In this document: positions 51,369 through 60,130 of the stretch, in pieces
Position numbering within the stretch: the stretch's first letter is position 1
Layout of the letters: each line of letters opens with the position of its first letter
Assembly: GCA_965199055.1 (NCBI GenBank)
Contig: CBDAQR010000003.1
Span: forward strand, 1,302,001-1,366,000
Length of the DNA: 64,000 nucleotides
Direction: 5' to 3'
From: CBDAQR01 sp965199055
GTDB lineage: Bacteria > Pseudomonadota > Gammaproteobacteria > Pseudomonadales > Halieaceae
The notes under the pieces: generated by a model
Databases searched by the model: none
Told to the model about the DNA's origin: nothing
What the model saw: the letters and a program-made list of their open reading frames with translations, nothing else
Translations under genes and position numbers: made by a program

Positions 51369-52616
51369 TTAATAGCGCACGAGTCTATAGACCTGGAATA
51401 AGAGTACCCCGTTAAGCACCGCGAGCACACTGATAATCCAGGTGCCGGTGCCGTCGCCAATGATGGGGGACACCACGAGAGGTCCCAGGCCGCCGCCAAT
51501 AATTGCCGTCAAGCCGTTATATATGCCCATAGCGGGACCAATCTTGTCCATCGGCATGAGCCGCTGCACCATCGCAAATTCGCAGGCGTTATAGGCCGAT
51601 ATGGAAAACACCGCGGCAGACATGCAGACGATAACTACCGTCAGGCTCTCTGCATCCAGGGCGACATAGATGAATGCGCCTGCCAGCGCGAAACCAACAC
51701 CGCCAAAGGCTGCGCGCATATTGAATCGGTCCCCTAAAAACGACCACACCACCAGACCCATGATGGAGAAGGCATAGGGCGCGGCTACCAGCCAGGTGAT
51801 TTCCTCGAAGGGGATGCCACGCTTGTTGGTGAAATAGGTTGGCATCCAACTGGTGAATCCCAGCGCCAGCAGGTTGTTCAAAATGCCCGTCATCATGAAG
51901 AGTACAAAACGCGGCATCGCGAACAGCTCGAGCCAGCCAGCACTGCCGTCTTCTTCCTCCGCCTCGCGCTCCCTACCGGCAGCGATGAAATCTTTCTCTT
52001 CAGCCGTCAGCGACGAGTGCTGATCGGGATGGTCGTAGACGAACCAGTGCACCAGCGGCAGGCTGATCAGCACGCCAACACCCGCTAGCAGCAGGAAACC
52101 GGCCCGCCAGCCGAAGTCCGACATAATAGGGACCAATACCACCGGCGCCAGCAACACCGACAGGAATACGCCCGACACAATAATGCTGTTGGCGCGAGCG
52201 CGCTCCTCTCGCGGAAACCAGGTCTTCACCAGGATCGACATCATCGGCACATGCACGCCCTCGCTGAGGCCGAGCAATACGCGGGTCGCCAGCAATAACA
52301 TGATCCACTGACTGACCCAAGCTCCCAGCGCGGTGAACACTGACCACAATACAATGATGAGCAGCAGGGAACGTCGCGGCCCAATCTTCGCGGCAAACGG
52401 CGTCAGGAAGATATTGGCAATGCCGTACCCGGCATAAAACAGCCCCATGAGCAGTGAGCCATACTCTCGCACCTGCTCTTCCGTCCAGCCGTATTCCACC
52501 GCCATCAGGGGTAGCGCGAAAGTAACGTTAATGCGGTCGAGGAACGCAACCAGGAAGGACACCAGCAACACGCAGGACATCTGCCAGCGTCGCTGTTGCA
52601 TCACCGCGGGAATCAT
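51369..52616 (-). CDS. MFS transporter
   Basis: A 415-residue major-facilitator protein with about 12 hydrophobic segments. The loop GPRRSLLLIIVLWSVFTALGAW and the signature DRINVTFALP near the N-terminus recall the anion:cation symporter (ACS) branch that moves carboxylates such as 4-hydroxyphenylacetate or hexuronates. A hydrophilic loop (HSSLTAEEKDFIAAGREREAEEEDG) divides the two halves. The substrate is unknown. It precedes the exported methyltransferase-like gene by 17 bp. Confidence 0.87.
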   Translation of the reverse strand: MIPAVMQQRRWQMSCVLLVSFLVAFLDRINVTFALPLMAVEYGWTEEQVREYGSLLMGLFYAGYGIANIFLTPFAAKIGPRRSLLLIIVLWSVFTALGAWVSQWIMLLLATRVLLGLSEGVHVPMMSILVKTWFPREERARANSIIVSGVFLSVLLAPVVLVPIMSDFGWRAGFLLLAGVGVLISLPLVHWFVYDHPDQHSSLTAEEKDFIAAGREREAEEEDGSAGWLELFAMPRFVLFMMTGILNNLLALGFTSWMPTYFTNKRGIPFEEITWLVAAPYAFSIMGLVVWSFLGDRFNMRAAFGGVGFALAGAFIYVALDAESLTVVIVCMSAAVFSISAYNACEFAMVQRLMPMDKIGPAMGIYNGLTAIIGGGLGPLVVSPIIGDGTGTWIISVLAVLNGVLLFQVYRLVRY

Positions 52617-52649
52617 ACTGTTCTACCCGTACGGGCTGTTACAGCCAGT

Positions 52650-54089
52650 CTATCCATTTTGCGGATTGTAGAGACGGTTGACGAACTCGCCCAAGAGCAT
52701 CTCCCGGCTGTCCGCGGGAAGCTGGTTGAGGATGTTGTTAATCTCTACCATGCTGTCGGGCAAGCTCGACCCATCACCACCGAGGATATCGCCGAGGTCG
52801 TCCAGGACATCCGGTCCGGAATTGACGATAAATTCCTTAAGTTCTTCTGGCAGAACAAAGGGTTCTTTATCCAACTGGGCCGCACGGACGCTCGCTGCTA
52901 CCTCACGCAGATCGTCACAAAACTCGTCGACCGCATGCACATTGTGATAGCCGACCGACAAATGCAGGTTTTCGCTACTATTGGCAAACCCGAACTGGGG
53001 CTGGATGAACCAGCCTCTCTGCTTCATCTCTTCCTGCAGCGGGAAGATGTCGAAATCGGTAGCGCGTATGGCAAGCATGTTGATCTTGCCCTCTCCCATC
53101 ACATCCATTCCGTCGATATCGCGCACGGTGTCCACTATCTTCTGGCTGGCCGCTTGGGCTGCGTCAACCAGTTTTAAGTAACCTTCCCTACCGAGGTGGT
53201 TGAGAATCGCCCAGCAAGCGGCAATGGGTCCGCCGCTCTTGGTCGAGGTGACACCCGGGTTGATCACGGCATAGCCTGTCCAGTTGGCATAGGAGAAAAT
53301 CTGGTAGCGACGTATCGCGCGATCTTTATAGAGAATGCAGGATGCACCCTTGGCGGCATAACCCCACTTGTGGAAGTCCATCGAGAGCTGAGTGACACCG
53401 GGCACCGACATGTCGAACTCGGGTATTTCATAACCAAGCTCTTTAGCGAAAGGCAGGTACATACCTCCAACGCAACAGTCCACATGCAGACGCAGCTCAT
53501 GACGCAAGGCGATTTGCCCCAGTTCGGCAATAGGATCGATCGCCCCGTGCGCATATGACGGCGCGGAACCCACCATGAGAATCGTATTGGGTGTTATGGC
53601 GGCCTCCATCTTCTCGGGGATCGCACAGAAATTGTCATCGACGTCCACGGTGACCGCTTTCAGGTCAAAGTAGGCACAGGCCTTGTGGAAGGCCGGATGC
53701 GCGGTGGTCGGCATCAGGATTTCGGGTTCGGTGATTTCTGGCTTGATATCTCGATAATAGTCCCGCGTCGTCTTCAGCGAGAGCAGAATGCTCTCGGTAC
53801 CGCCGGAGGTAAAAGTGCCGGTTGCATCGTCTCCTCCATTGACCAGGTCGACCGCCATGCCAATCACATCTTTCTCGAGCTCCATACAACTGGGGAAAGA
53901 GGTGGGATCGAGCCCGTTTTCCATCATGTAGAGGTTAAACGCGTCGGTGACGAGTTGCATGGCCTCTTCGCCGGCATCATAGATATAGGCAAATACCCTA
54001 CCCGCTTGCCATGGCACGTCGTCGCTCTTGCGCGCATCCAGCTTACTGAGGATATCTTCGCGGCTCATGCCAGTCTGAGGAAATTTCAT
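52650..54089 (-). CDS. PLP-dependent group II decarboxylase / S1P-lyase-like enzyme
   Basis: A 479-residue PLP enzyme of the glutamate decarboxylase/sphingosine-phosphate lyase group. TFTSGGTESILLSLKTTRDY binds the phosphate of PLP, LHVDCCVGG is the Asp region, and the PLP lysine is about K241 in SMDFHKWGYAAKG. ATG 54089 has GGGAG about 6 bp upstream. The C-terminal ~70 residues (PDVLDDLGDILGGDGSSLP...) are not part of the fold. Likely either decarboxylates an amino acid or cleaves a phosphorylated amino alcohol. It is divergent from a TetR gene with an operator-like palindrome between, suggesting repression by that regulator. Confidence 0.85.
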   Translation of the reverse strand: MKFPQTGMSREDILSKLDARKSDDVPWQAGRVFAYIYDAGEEAMQLVTDAFNLYMMENGLDPTSFPSCMELEKDVIGMAVDLVNGGDDATGTFTSGGTESILLSLKTTRDYYRDIKPEITEPEILMPTTAHPAFHKACAYFDLKAVTVDVDDNFCAIPEKMEAAITPNTILMVGSAPSYAHGAIDPIAELGQIALRHELRLHVDCCVGGMYLPFAKELGYEIPEFDMSVPGVTQLSMDFHKWGYAAKGASCILYKDRAIRRYQIFSYANWTGYAVINPGVTSTKSGGPIAACWAILNHLGREGYLKLVDAAQAASQKIVDTVRDIDGMDVMGEGKINMLAIRATDFDIFPLQEEMKQRGWFIQPQFGFANSSENLHLSVGYHNVHAVDEFCDDLREVAASVRAAQLDKEPFVLPEELKEFIVNSGPDVLDDLGDILGGDGSSLPDSMVEINNILNQLPADSREMLLGEFVNRLYNPQNG

Positions 54090-54146
54090 AACACACTCCC
54101 AATGCGATGCAGGGGCTTCCCCCCGGGCCAATAACGTGGCAGTATT

Positions 54147-54162
54147 TTGCACATTTGTACAA
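54147..54162. promoter_or_regulatory. Probable TetR operator
   Basis: TTGCACATTTGTACAA is a 16-bp palindrome with 7-bp arms (one mismatch) and a TT centre, midway in the 116-bp gap between the PLP decarboxylase and tetR. It is well placed to control both divergent genes. No matching -35/-10 pair was found with confidence. Confidence 0.5.
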
Positions 54163-54205
54163 TTTTATCAAGCCCGCAACTGAACGCGGGTAGCATGAAG
54201 GCAGC

Positions 54206-54841
54206 ATGAAAAAAGGCGAAATCACACGATTACGGATACTGAACGCCACCCTGGAAGTCATCGCACAGCAAGGACTTCGCAGCACCACCCACCGCGCCGT
54301 GGCCGCGCAGGCCGATGTGCAGCTTTCGCTGACGACTTACTATTTTCGCGATATTGACGATCTGATCGAACACGCCTTTCGTCTGTTTTGTGAGCGCAGC
54401 CAGTCGCGCTACCAGGAAGTATGGGCGGAGGTTTTCGAATACCTGGACGGGTTTAGCCCCAAAGAATTGCGCAAACGCGCCACCCGGGAAGAAATCTGTG
54501 ATGAGCTGTCAAAGGTGGCGACCGAATACATCACCACCCAAATTTTGGATAAACCCACCGGATTGGCAGTGGAACAAACTTTTTTTACTACCGTGAGACT
54601 GAGCCCGCAGCTGCGCGAACTGGCGCGCCAACATCGCGCCAATCTACTCGAGCCCATTACACGCATGTGCTCGCGCTTCAATAAACAGGATCCCGAGATC
54701 GATGCCGAGTTGATCTTCGACAGTCTCTCAAGACTCGAGTACGAGGCACTGCTGATAGCGCCCGAGGCAATCAGCGAGCTTCCCATTGCACGATTAGTTC
54801 GCCGACAGATAGGCTGGGCGCTCGGACTGAGGAACGCCTGA
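54206..54841 (+). CDS. TetR/AcrR-family regulator
   Basis: A 211-residue repressor. The N-terminal helix-turn-helix is RLRILNATLEVIAQQGLRSTTHRAVAAQADVQLSLTTYYF, a textbook TetR DNA-binding unit (about 8-48). The C-terminal ligand domain is helical and unlike any I can name. It is divergent from the PLP decarboxylase and 5 bp upstream of the penicillin-acylase-like gene, so it may control both. The palindrome at 54147 is its likely site. Confidence 0.9.
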   Translation: MKKGEITRLRILNATLEVIAQQGLRSTTHRAVAAQADVQLSLTTYYFRDIDDLIEHAFRLFCERSQSRYQEVWAEVFEYLDGFSPKELRKRATREEICDELSKVATEYITTQILDKPTGLAVEQTFFTTVRLSPQLRELARQHRANLLEPITRMCSRFNKQDPEIDAELIFDSLSRLEYEALLIAPEAISELPIARLVRRQIGWALGLRNA

Positions 54842-54846
54842 GAGCC

Positions 54847-57237
54847 ATGAACCCTGCCAAGCTATTATCTGTTGTGCTATCTCTCATCGCCGCCGCCGGC
54901 CTGGCGGTCGTTATAGCACTGCGACTGTCGCTGCCCACCACAGAGGGCACGGTCAGGGTAAGCACCCTGCATACCGAGGTCACAATTCGCTTTGACCCAC
55001 TGCAACGCCCGTATGTTGAAGCCGGTTCTCTCTCCGATGCACTAGCCGCACAGGGCTGGCTGCACGCTTCACACCGACTCTGGCAAATGGAATTGTTTCG
55101 TCGAGCAGGTTCGGGCCGCATGGCAGAAATGTTGGGGAAGAGCCAGATTAGCACCGACGAGCAGCTCTGGCGTTTCGGCGTTCCGCAGCTGGCTCGAACG
55201 CTCGAAGCAAACGCCGATAGAGACCTGATCGCCCTCGTAGACGCCTATATTGGCGGGATTAATGCAGCGATAGAAGCCTATGTTCTGCCGCCGCCCGAGT
55301 ATTTGCTACTGCGCCACGATGTCGATCCGTGGCAGCGCTCAGATGTATTTGCACTGGGCGCACTGATGGCGTTCCAGTCCGCCAACAATGCTGATCGAGA
55401 ACTGCTGCGCCTGGCACTCCGTGATGCGCTGGCCCAGGAGGACTTTGCACTATTCCTGGATGATAACAGCGCACGCCAGGATTTCCCTTATGTGCTGGCT
55501 CAGCACGGCAGTAGGACTCAGGAGGCCGCGGTCCTACCGCAAGTTGATTCAGGCAGACAACTTGAAACCGCGTTTGCAAGCATGGCGCAACTGAGCCCCT
55601 CCCATAATCCGTTGATGCCACGCTTTGCCTTTGGCAGTAATGGCTGGGTTGTCGCTCCAGAGCGCTCCGCAAGCGGCCACGCGCTGCACGCGTTTGACTC
55701 TCACGATGCACTCGGATTGCCCAATCTGTTTTATGAGGTTCATCTGTTCTTTGGCGATGAGCGCGAAATCCGCGGCTGGTCAGTGCCTGGTCTGCCCGGC
55801 GTCATCAATGGCTACAACGAAGCGATCGCCTGGGGATTCACCAACATTGGCGACACCCAGGACCTGTTCCTGGAAACCCGTAACGCGACCAATCCCGAAT
55901 TGTACCTGCACGAGGGTCAGTGGCAGACCGTGCGACGAGAAGCCGTATCAATTGCCGTCAAAGATGCCGACTCGCACAGCTTCGACGTGCTGCACACCGC
56001 AAACGGACCGTTGATTAGTGAAGAGCCACCGATTGCGCTGCGCTGGACAGTGCAGGACATCGGGGACAAGGGATTAGACGCGATACTTGCATTGAACGTG
56101 GCTCGCAACTGGGATGAGTTCAATGCCGCTCTCGACCGGCACGCCGCTCCCACCTTAAACGCAACCTATGCAGACGTTCACGGCACCATCGGTTTTCGTA
56201 CCGCCGGTCTATTGCCCGTGCGCGCTCGTGGCAACGGACTCGTTCCGCTGAATGGCCGCCACGCCGACAACCAATGGGTGCGTATGGTGCCGCCGCAGGA
56301 CATGCCCCGACTGAAAAATCCGCCGAGTGGCTTTATCGCCGCAGCCAATGCGCGGGTCGCCCCGGAAGGCAGTTACCCTCTGGTATCGGCAGACAATGCG
56401 GCGCCCTATCGAATTCAAAGACTACAGGATGTGCTGGCCGCAAAATCGAAACTGTCGGCGCAGGATATGGCGGCACTACAGATGGACTGGTACGACAGCC
56501 AGGCAGACGGACTTCTCGGAAGCCTTATTGGCGAGGTAGACAAGAACGCTCTCGGCCCTGCGGCCACCAACGCACTGGACCTGCTTGTCGCGTGGCGCAA
56601 CTCCCCGGTCGCCAGCCAAGACAGCGCCGCCGCGCTTATTTTTCAGAGCTGGTATCTGCAATTGAGCAAGGAAGTATTCAGCGCAACATTACCCGACGCA
56701 CTTTACCAACGGCTACTGTCATTCAGCTATGGCCTGAACTTCGCGCTGGACACCCTCCTACTGACAGACCGACATTCGCAGTGGTGGCAGAACTCGCGCA
56801 GCGCGATGATAACTAACGCATTGGAAGGGGCTGTGCAGCAATTGCTCCCACGTCTGGGCACACAACCCGCCGCCTGGCGACTGGATCAGCTGCAGTCCGT
56901 CGGACTGCAGCACGAACTGAGCAAGGCGGTGCCGGCGCTGGAATGGCTATTCGCAGAAAAACCGCAGCCCTGGGGCGGCAGCCCCGCCGCCGTGGGCCGA
57001 GCCAATTACAGCTATAGGAAACCGTTTAGCGTCGTTCATGGTGCCACGGTGAGAACGGTCGCTGACATGTCGACCCCGCCCAAGGTGACAGCGGTGATAC
57101 CCGGAGGACAATCCGGTCATCCACTAAGCGCGCATTACACTGACCAGTTTCCTGTCTGGGTCCGAGGTGACTTAACGGCTATCGACGGCTCATCGAGTGA
57201 CGCATCGAATAGCACGATAAAGCTCTCTCCTGATTAG
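54847..57237 (+). CDS. Penicillin acylase-family N-terminal nucleophile hydrolase
   Basis: A 796-residue precursor of the Ntn-hydrolase superfamily with an N-terminal membrane segment (about 7-27). The alpha part runs to about 263; self-cleavage should free Ser264 of FGSNGWVV as the N-terminal nucleophile of the beta part. DSHDALGLPNLFYEVHLFF, PGVINGYNEAIAWGFTNIGDTQDLF and HPLSAHYTDQFPVW near the end are typical. Members cut penicillins, acyl-homoserine lactones or other amides in the periplasm. Next to a TetR gene, quorum-signal or antibiotic processing is an option, not a finding. Confidence 0.87.
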   Translation: MNPAKLLSVVLSLIAAAGLAVVIALRLSLPTTEGTVRVSTLHTEVTIRFDPLQRPYVEAGSLSDALAAQGWLHASHRLWQMELFRRAGSGRMAEMLGKSQISTDEQLWRFGVPQLARTLEANADRDLIALVDAYIGGINAAIEAYVLPPPEYLLLRHDVDPWQRSDVFALGALMAFQSANNADRELLRLALRDALAQEDFALFLDDNSARQDFPYVLAQHGSRTQEAAVLPQVDSGRQLETAFASMAQLSPSHNPLMPRFAFGSNGWVVAPERSASGHALHAFDSHDALGLPNLFYEVHLFFGDEREIRGWSVPGLPGVINGYNEAIAWGFTNIGDTQDLFLETRNATNPELYLHEGQWQTVRREAVSIAVKDADSHSFDVLHTANGPLISEEPPIALRWTVQDIGDKGLDAILALNVARNWDEFNAALDRHAAPTLNATYADVHGTIGFRTAGLLPVRARGNGLVPLNGRHADNQWVRMVPPQDMPRLKNPPSGFIAAANARVAPEGSYPLVSADNAAPYRIQRLQDVLAAKSKLSAQDMAALQMDWYDSQADGLLGSLIGEVDKNALGPAATNALDLLVAWRNSPVASQDSAAALIFQSWYLQLSKEVFSATLPDALYQRLLSFSYGLNFALDTLLLTDRHSQWWQNSRSAMITNALEGAVQQLLPRLGTQPAAWRLDQLQSVGLQHELSKAVPALEWLFAEKPQPWGGSPAAVGRANYSYRKPFSVVHGATVRTVADMSTPPKVTAVIPGGQSGHPLSAHYTDQFPVWVRGDLTAIDGSSSDASNSTIKLSPD

Positions 57238-57417
57238 TGTTGGCAACACTGCCGTTACAAGAAAAAAGTCATAAGCGGCCAAAAGCACCCTCTTTGTTAC
57301 AGAGTGGATTTTCGGGTTCAACGCACGCAAGTTTCTGTATTTTTTGGTTTTTCTTTGTCTGAACCCCAAGCGCTACACGACTTTTGTGAATTTATTATGA
57401 CAATTCAGTGAATTTTC

Positions 57418-57446
57418 TTGCTGCCGTCATCGGCTGCCCTTATAGT
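57418..57446 (+). promoter_or_regulatory. Sigma70-like promoter of the small secreted protein gene
   Basis: TTGCTG (57418-57423), a 17-bp spacer, and TATAGT (57441-57446) lie 40 bp before the ATG at 57487. This gives a transcript start near 57453 and a leader of about 34 nt. Spacing is ideal; each box differs from consensus by two bases (-35) or one to two bases (-10). Confidence 0.55.
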
Positions 57447-57486
57447 CCCCACAAATCGTTGGGATAACGAGCGAAGGTACTATTCA

Positions 57487-57813
57487 ATGAAAATAATGAA
57501 TTTATGCTTTGGCGGACTTTTGATCGCCTCATCTGCACTCACACAGGCTGCCGCGGATCGGGACTGCGTCTTGGAAGGCACGGTGAAAAAGCAGTCGGCC
57601 GAATCAGACAAAGTGTACGTTGCTTTCCACTCTGCACGGCCAGCTGAACAGGGTTCCAGTTGTCGCATGCGCAGCAGGGAAAAACTGCAGTTCAAGGCAC
57701 CACGAGGCTCCGAAATCGAGTCCGCTAAAGCGGGCACCAAAGTAGAGTATCGCTACAAGGAAAATAAGGGCCAGCAACCCAGCTGGGAACTGCGCAGCGT
57801 TTCAGATCTTTAG
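57487..57813 (+). CDS. Small secreted protein of unknown function
   Basis: A 108-residue protein with a Sec signal peptide (MKIMNLCFGGLLIASSALTQAAA) and a basic, Lys/Glu-rich mature part of about 85 residues with two cysteines (DRDCVLEG and SSCRMR) that could form a disulfide. ATG 57487 follows GAAGG by about 10 bp; 23 further codons are open upstream but lie over the promoter. I do not recognise the family. Its own promoter suggests independent expression. Its stop overlaps the convergent peptidase gene by 4 bp. Confidence 0.65.
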   Translation: MKIMNLCFGGLLIASSALTQAAADRDCVLEGTVKKQSAESDKVYVAFHSARPAEQGSSCRMRSREKLQFKAPRGSEIESAKAGTKVEYRYKENKGQQPSWELRSVSDL

Positions 57814-58760
57814 TCGACTCGCGACAGATCCACTCTAAACGGCTGGCTAAACCCTGATCGCAGGGACGACGTCGTGTCGTCGTCGAGCAAGACCACCGAG
57901 CCACTTTCCACGGCCACGCCTATCTGTTCGAATAGCGGCCGATAATCTGGAATTGACCGACTGCTGGCGACCTGCGCGTAAAGCGGTACGAATATCGCAT
58001 CACCGTATAGCTCATCCAAGCGCTCGGCGATATCGATCGCAGAAAGCGCCATATTCGCGCAGCATCGATTCAGCTCACTCAACAGCTGATCAAGTGTTAC
58101 GCTACCCAGCGAGCGCCTCCGCAATTCCACGTCCGCCGCTAGAAAATACCACGCACCGCTTCAGTACACGCGCATAAAGCTTCGATTTTCACGCATGAAT
58201 GGGCTCAGCTGCGCCAGGGTTAGATCTGGCCTGTAGTTTTTCCGCCCCCGCTCGAAGCCATCGTACAGTCGCTGCCACATCTCGCGCTCATCGAAGATAG
58301 CGGCCCGCGCCTGTAACAGATTCTGGTAATAGCTGGCCAAACCCTCGCTGAACCACATATCACCCCAACCTTGGTAGGGTATCAACAGATGGCTCAACTC
58401 GTGATAAGTGGTCCAATTAGACTTGAGAGAGTCAGCGCTGGCCAGTGCATCGATGTAGAAAGACACCGTATCTGGATCTCCGCGATTAACCTGAGCCCAA
58501 GGAATCGAATCGTCTGTGAACACTCCTATCGGCCTCACATTGACCCGCAGTTGCTCTCTCGGCAAGCGCCCGTACACCGACAGGAGCGCGTCCACGCCAA
58601 ACTCCAACCAGTGAAGCAACTCCGGCTCGCGTGAGCCCGGAATAAGAAAATGAAAATCGACGACCACTTCACCGTCACCACGGGCGATAACGTTCGGTTC
58701 TGCCGCGGCATTTGCGGGCGAGAGACGTACAATCAGCAGTATCAGCAACACGTACTTCAT
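57810..58760 (-). pseudogene. Gluzincin-type metallopeptidase interrupted by an in-frame TGA
   Basis: One frame of 317 codons on the minus strand, from ATG 58760 to 57810, broken by a single TGA at codon 200 (58163-58161). The first part has a signal peptide (MKYVLLILLIVRLSPANAAA), HELSH at 120-124 and the distal glutamate in WFSEGLASYYQN, the zinc site of gluzincins. It ends RENRSFMRVY, and the same frame continues SGAWYFLAADVELRRRS. The family usually has Trp there (VYWSGA), so TGG to TGA is the simple reading. Truncation removes the last third. Real nonsense mutation, sequencing error or readthrough remain open. Confidence 0.7.
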
Positions 58761-58801
58761 TAGCAATCTGACACTCTGATTACGCCAGCTATCCCTGGTG
58801 T

Positions 58802-60118
58802 CTAATATTCGTAGCGATATACCCGAACTACCGACTCAGTGGTTACTGCAGCTCCCTCCCGTACTATCGGTCTGAAGCGCATCTCCCGCAGCATATCGAA
58901 TAACGCGACCCGAGCCCCCATCTCTTCCGCCGGATCCTGCTCTACGATTTCGACATTGCGAGCACGCCCCTGACGTGACACATCAAATAAAACCGTGCCC
59001 AGGGCAGAACGCTCGGCCTGTGGCGTAATGGGTCCCGGGCGGAAAACTTCAGTTACCGGCAATTCCACCGGCTCTTGAAACAGCGCATCGGGGTTGGTCA
59101 GATTAGATCCATCCTTGTCGAGTATTGCCCAGGCCCTCTCATAGCATTGAATCGCTCGAGCCAGCACATCCCACCACATATACCAGTCACCGAGAGCAAT
59201 CTGAGCCTTGGCTAACTCGAGTGGGTCAGGTTCTGCTTCGCGCTCCAGCACCTCAATGATTCGCTTCATGGTTCTCTCACCATTGCGATAATTGAAGTCT
59301 CGCAAGTACTTGAAGCGATGCACCGCGGGATCGGTGCTGAACGCGAACTGCTTGTCCAAAGGGCTACTGACACTGACCTGGATCTCTGCCTCTTTCTCAC
59401 CCTCGTACTGGGATAGCAGGTATTCGGCCTGCATACGCTGTCGGAGATGCTGCAATAACACAGCGTCGTCACCGCTGTCCTGCTCAAGCAGTTCTATCTG
59501 TCGCGTGTGCAGATCGTACATATTGACCAAGCGCCGATAGTTGTCCCCGGCAAAACCGTCCAGGTAGGCCTGGCGCTGCCACTCCGAAAATTCCAGCGCG
59601 GCTTCGGTTAGCGCAGGGTCACCCGGTTGATAGAGTTTTTGTTGTACTCGAAAACGGTAGTTCTGTTTGTCATCAACATCGAATACCTGGCCCATCGCGA
59701 GATGGCTCTCAATCATGTAATCGAGCAAGGGCAGTTGGGTTTCGGTGTAAAGACCTTCGTTCACTCGGGACAGATGCAGCGCACGGCGAAAGAACTGGAT
59801 TGCCTCGCGATGCTTGTTTTCCGCCTGATAAGCCCGCCCGATATCCTGCAGCGGTTCGGACAGCGCTGCGGCATAAACACCACCCTCCCCCTCTGCGGTA
59901 TTTACTGTATTGAGATATTGCATGAGACTGAGCCCCGCTATCGGCATCAGTGGCTCGGGCTCGAAGTCCGATTGCTCGCCACCGCGACTGATCTTGAGTC
60001 CATACGCGGTCGGTCTCGACTGCTCTCCCATTATGGAGTTGTTATTGTTGCGGCGCGCCTCAACCGGTGCGGCGACAAGACTGCAGATCAGAAGTACGGT
60101 AAATAAAGCTCCTCGCAT
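58802..60118 (-). CDS. Secreted TPR protein with TonB-like C-terminus
   Basis: A 438-residue protein with a signal peptide (MRGALFTVLLICSLVAAPVEA), then tetratricopeptide-like helices from about 70 (IGRAYQAENKHREAIQFFRRALHLS; DWYMWWDVLARAIQCYERAWAIL near 310), and a C-terminal TonB-box-like domain (TVLFDVSRQGRARNVEIV...MRFRPIVREG). This makes a periplasmic assembly or coupling protein likely. ATG 60118 is chosen; GTG 60130 is also possible. It ends 42 bp before the interrupted peptidase. Confidence 0.75.
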   Translation of the reverse strand: MRGALFTVLLICSLVAAPVEARRNNNNSIMGEQSRPTAYGLKISRGGEQSDFEPEPLMPIAGLSLMQYLNTVNTAEGEGGVYAAALSEPLQDIGRAYQAENKHREAIQFFRRALHLSRVNEGLYTETQLPLLDYMIESHLAMGQVFDVDDKQNYRFRVQQKLYQPGDPALTEAALEFSEWQRQAYLDGFAGDNYRRLVNMYDLHTRQIELLEQDSGDDAVLLQHLRQRMQAEYLLSQYEGEKEAEIQVSVSSPLDKQFAFSTDPAVHRFKYLRDFNYRNGERTMKRIIEVLEREAEPDPLELAKAQIALGDWYMWWDVLARAIQCYERAWAILDKDGSNLTNPDALFQEPVELPVTEVFRPGPITPQAERSALGTVLFDVSRQGRARNVEIVEQDPAEEMGARVALFDMLREMRFRPIVREGAAVTTESVVRVYRYEY

Positions 60119-60130
60119 CGACGATGGCAC

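Noticed and set aside
57314..57366. Inverted repeat GGGTTCA/TGAACCC with a 39-nt T-rich loop downstream of the penicillin acylase gene
   Set aside because: 7-bp arms this far apart arise by chance; no terminator features.
58161..58163. TGA as a selenocysteine codon
   Set aside because: The family has Trp at this site, not Cys, and no SECIS-like hairpin was evident just downstream. Nonsense mutation or error is simpler.
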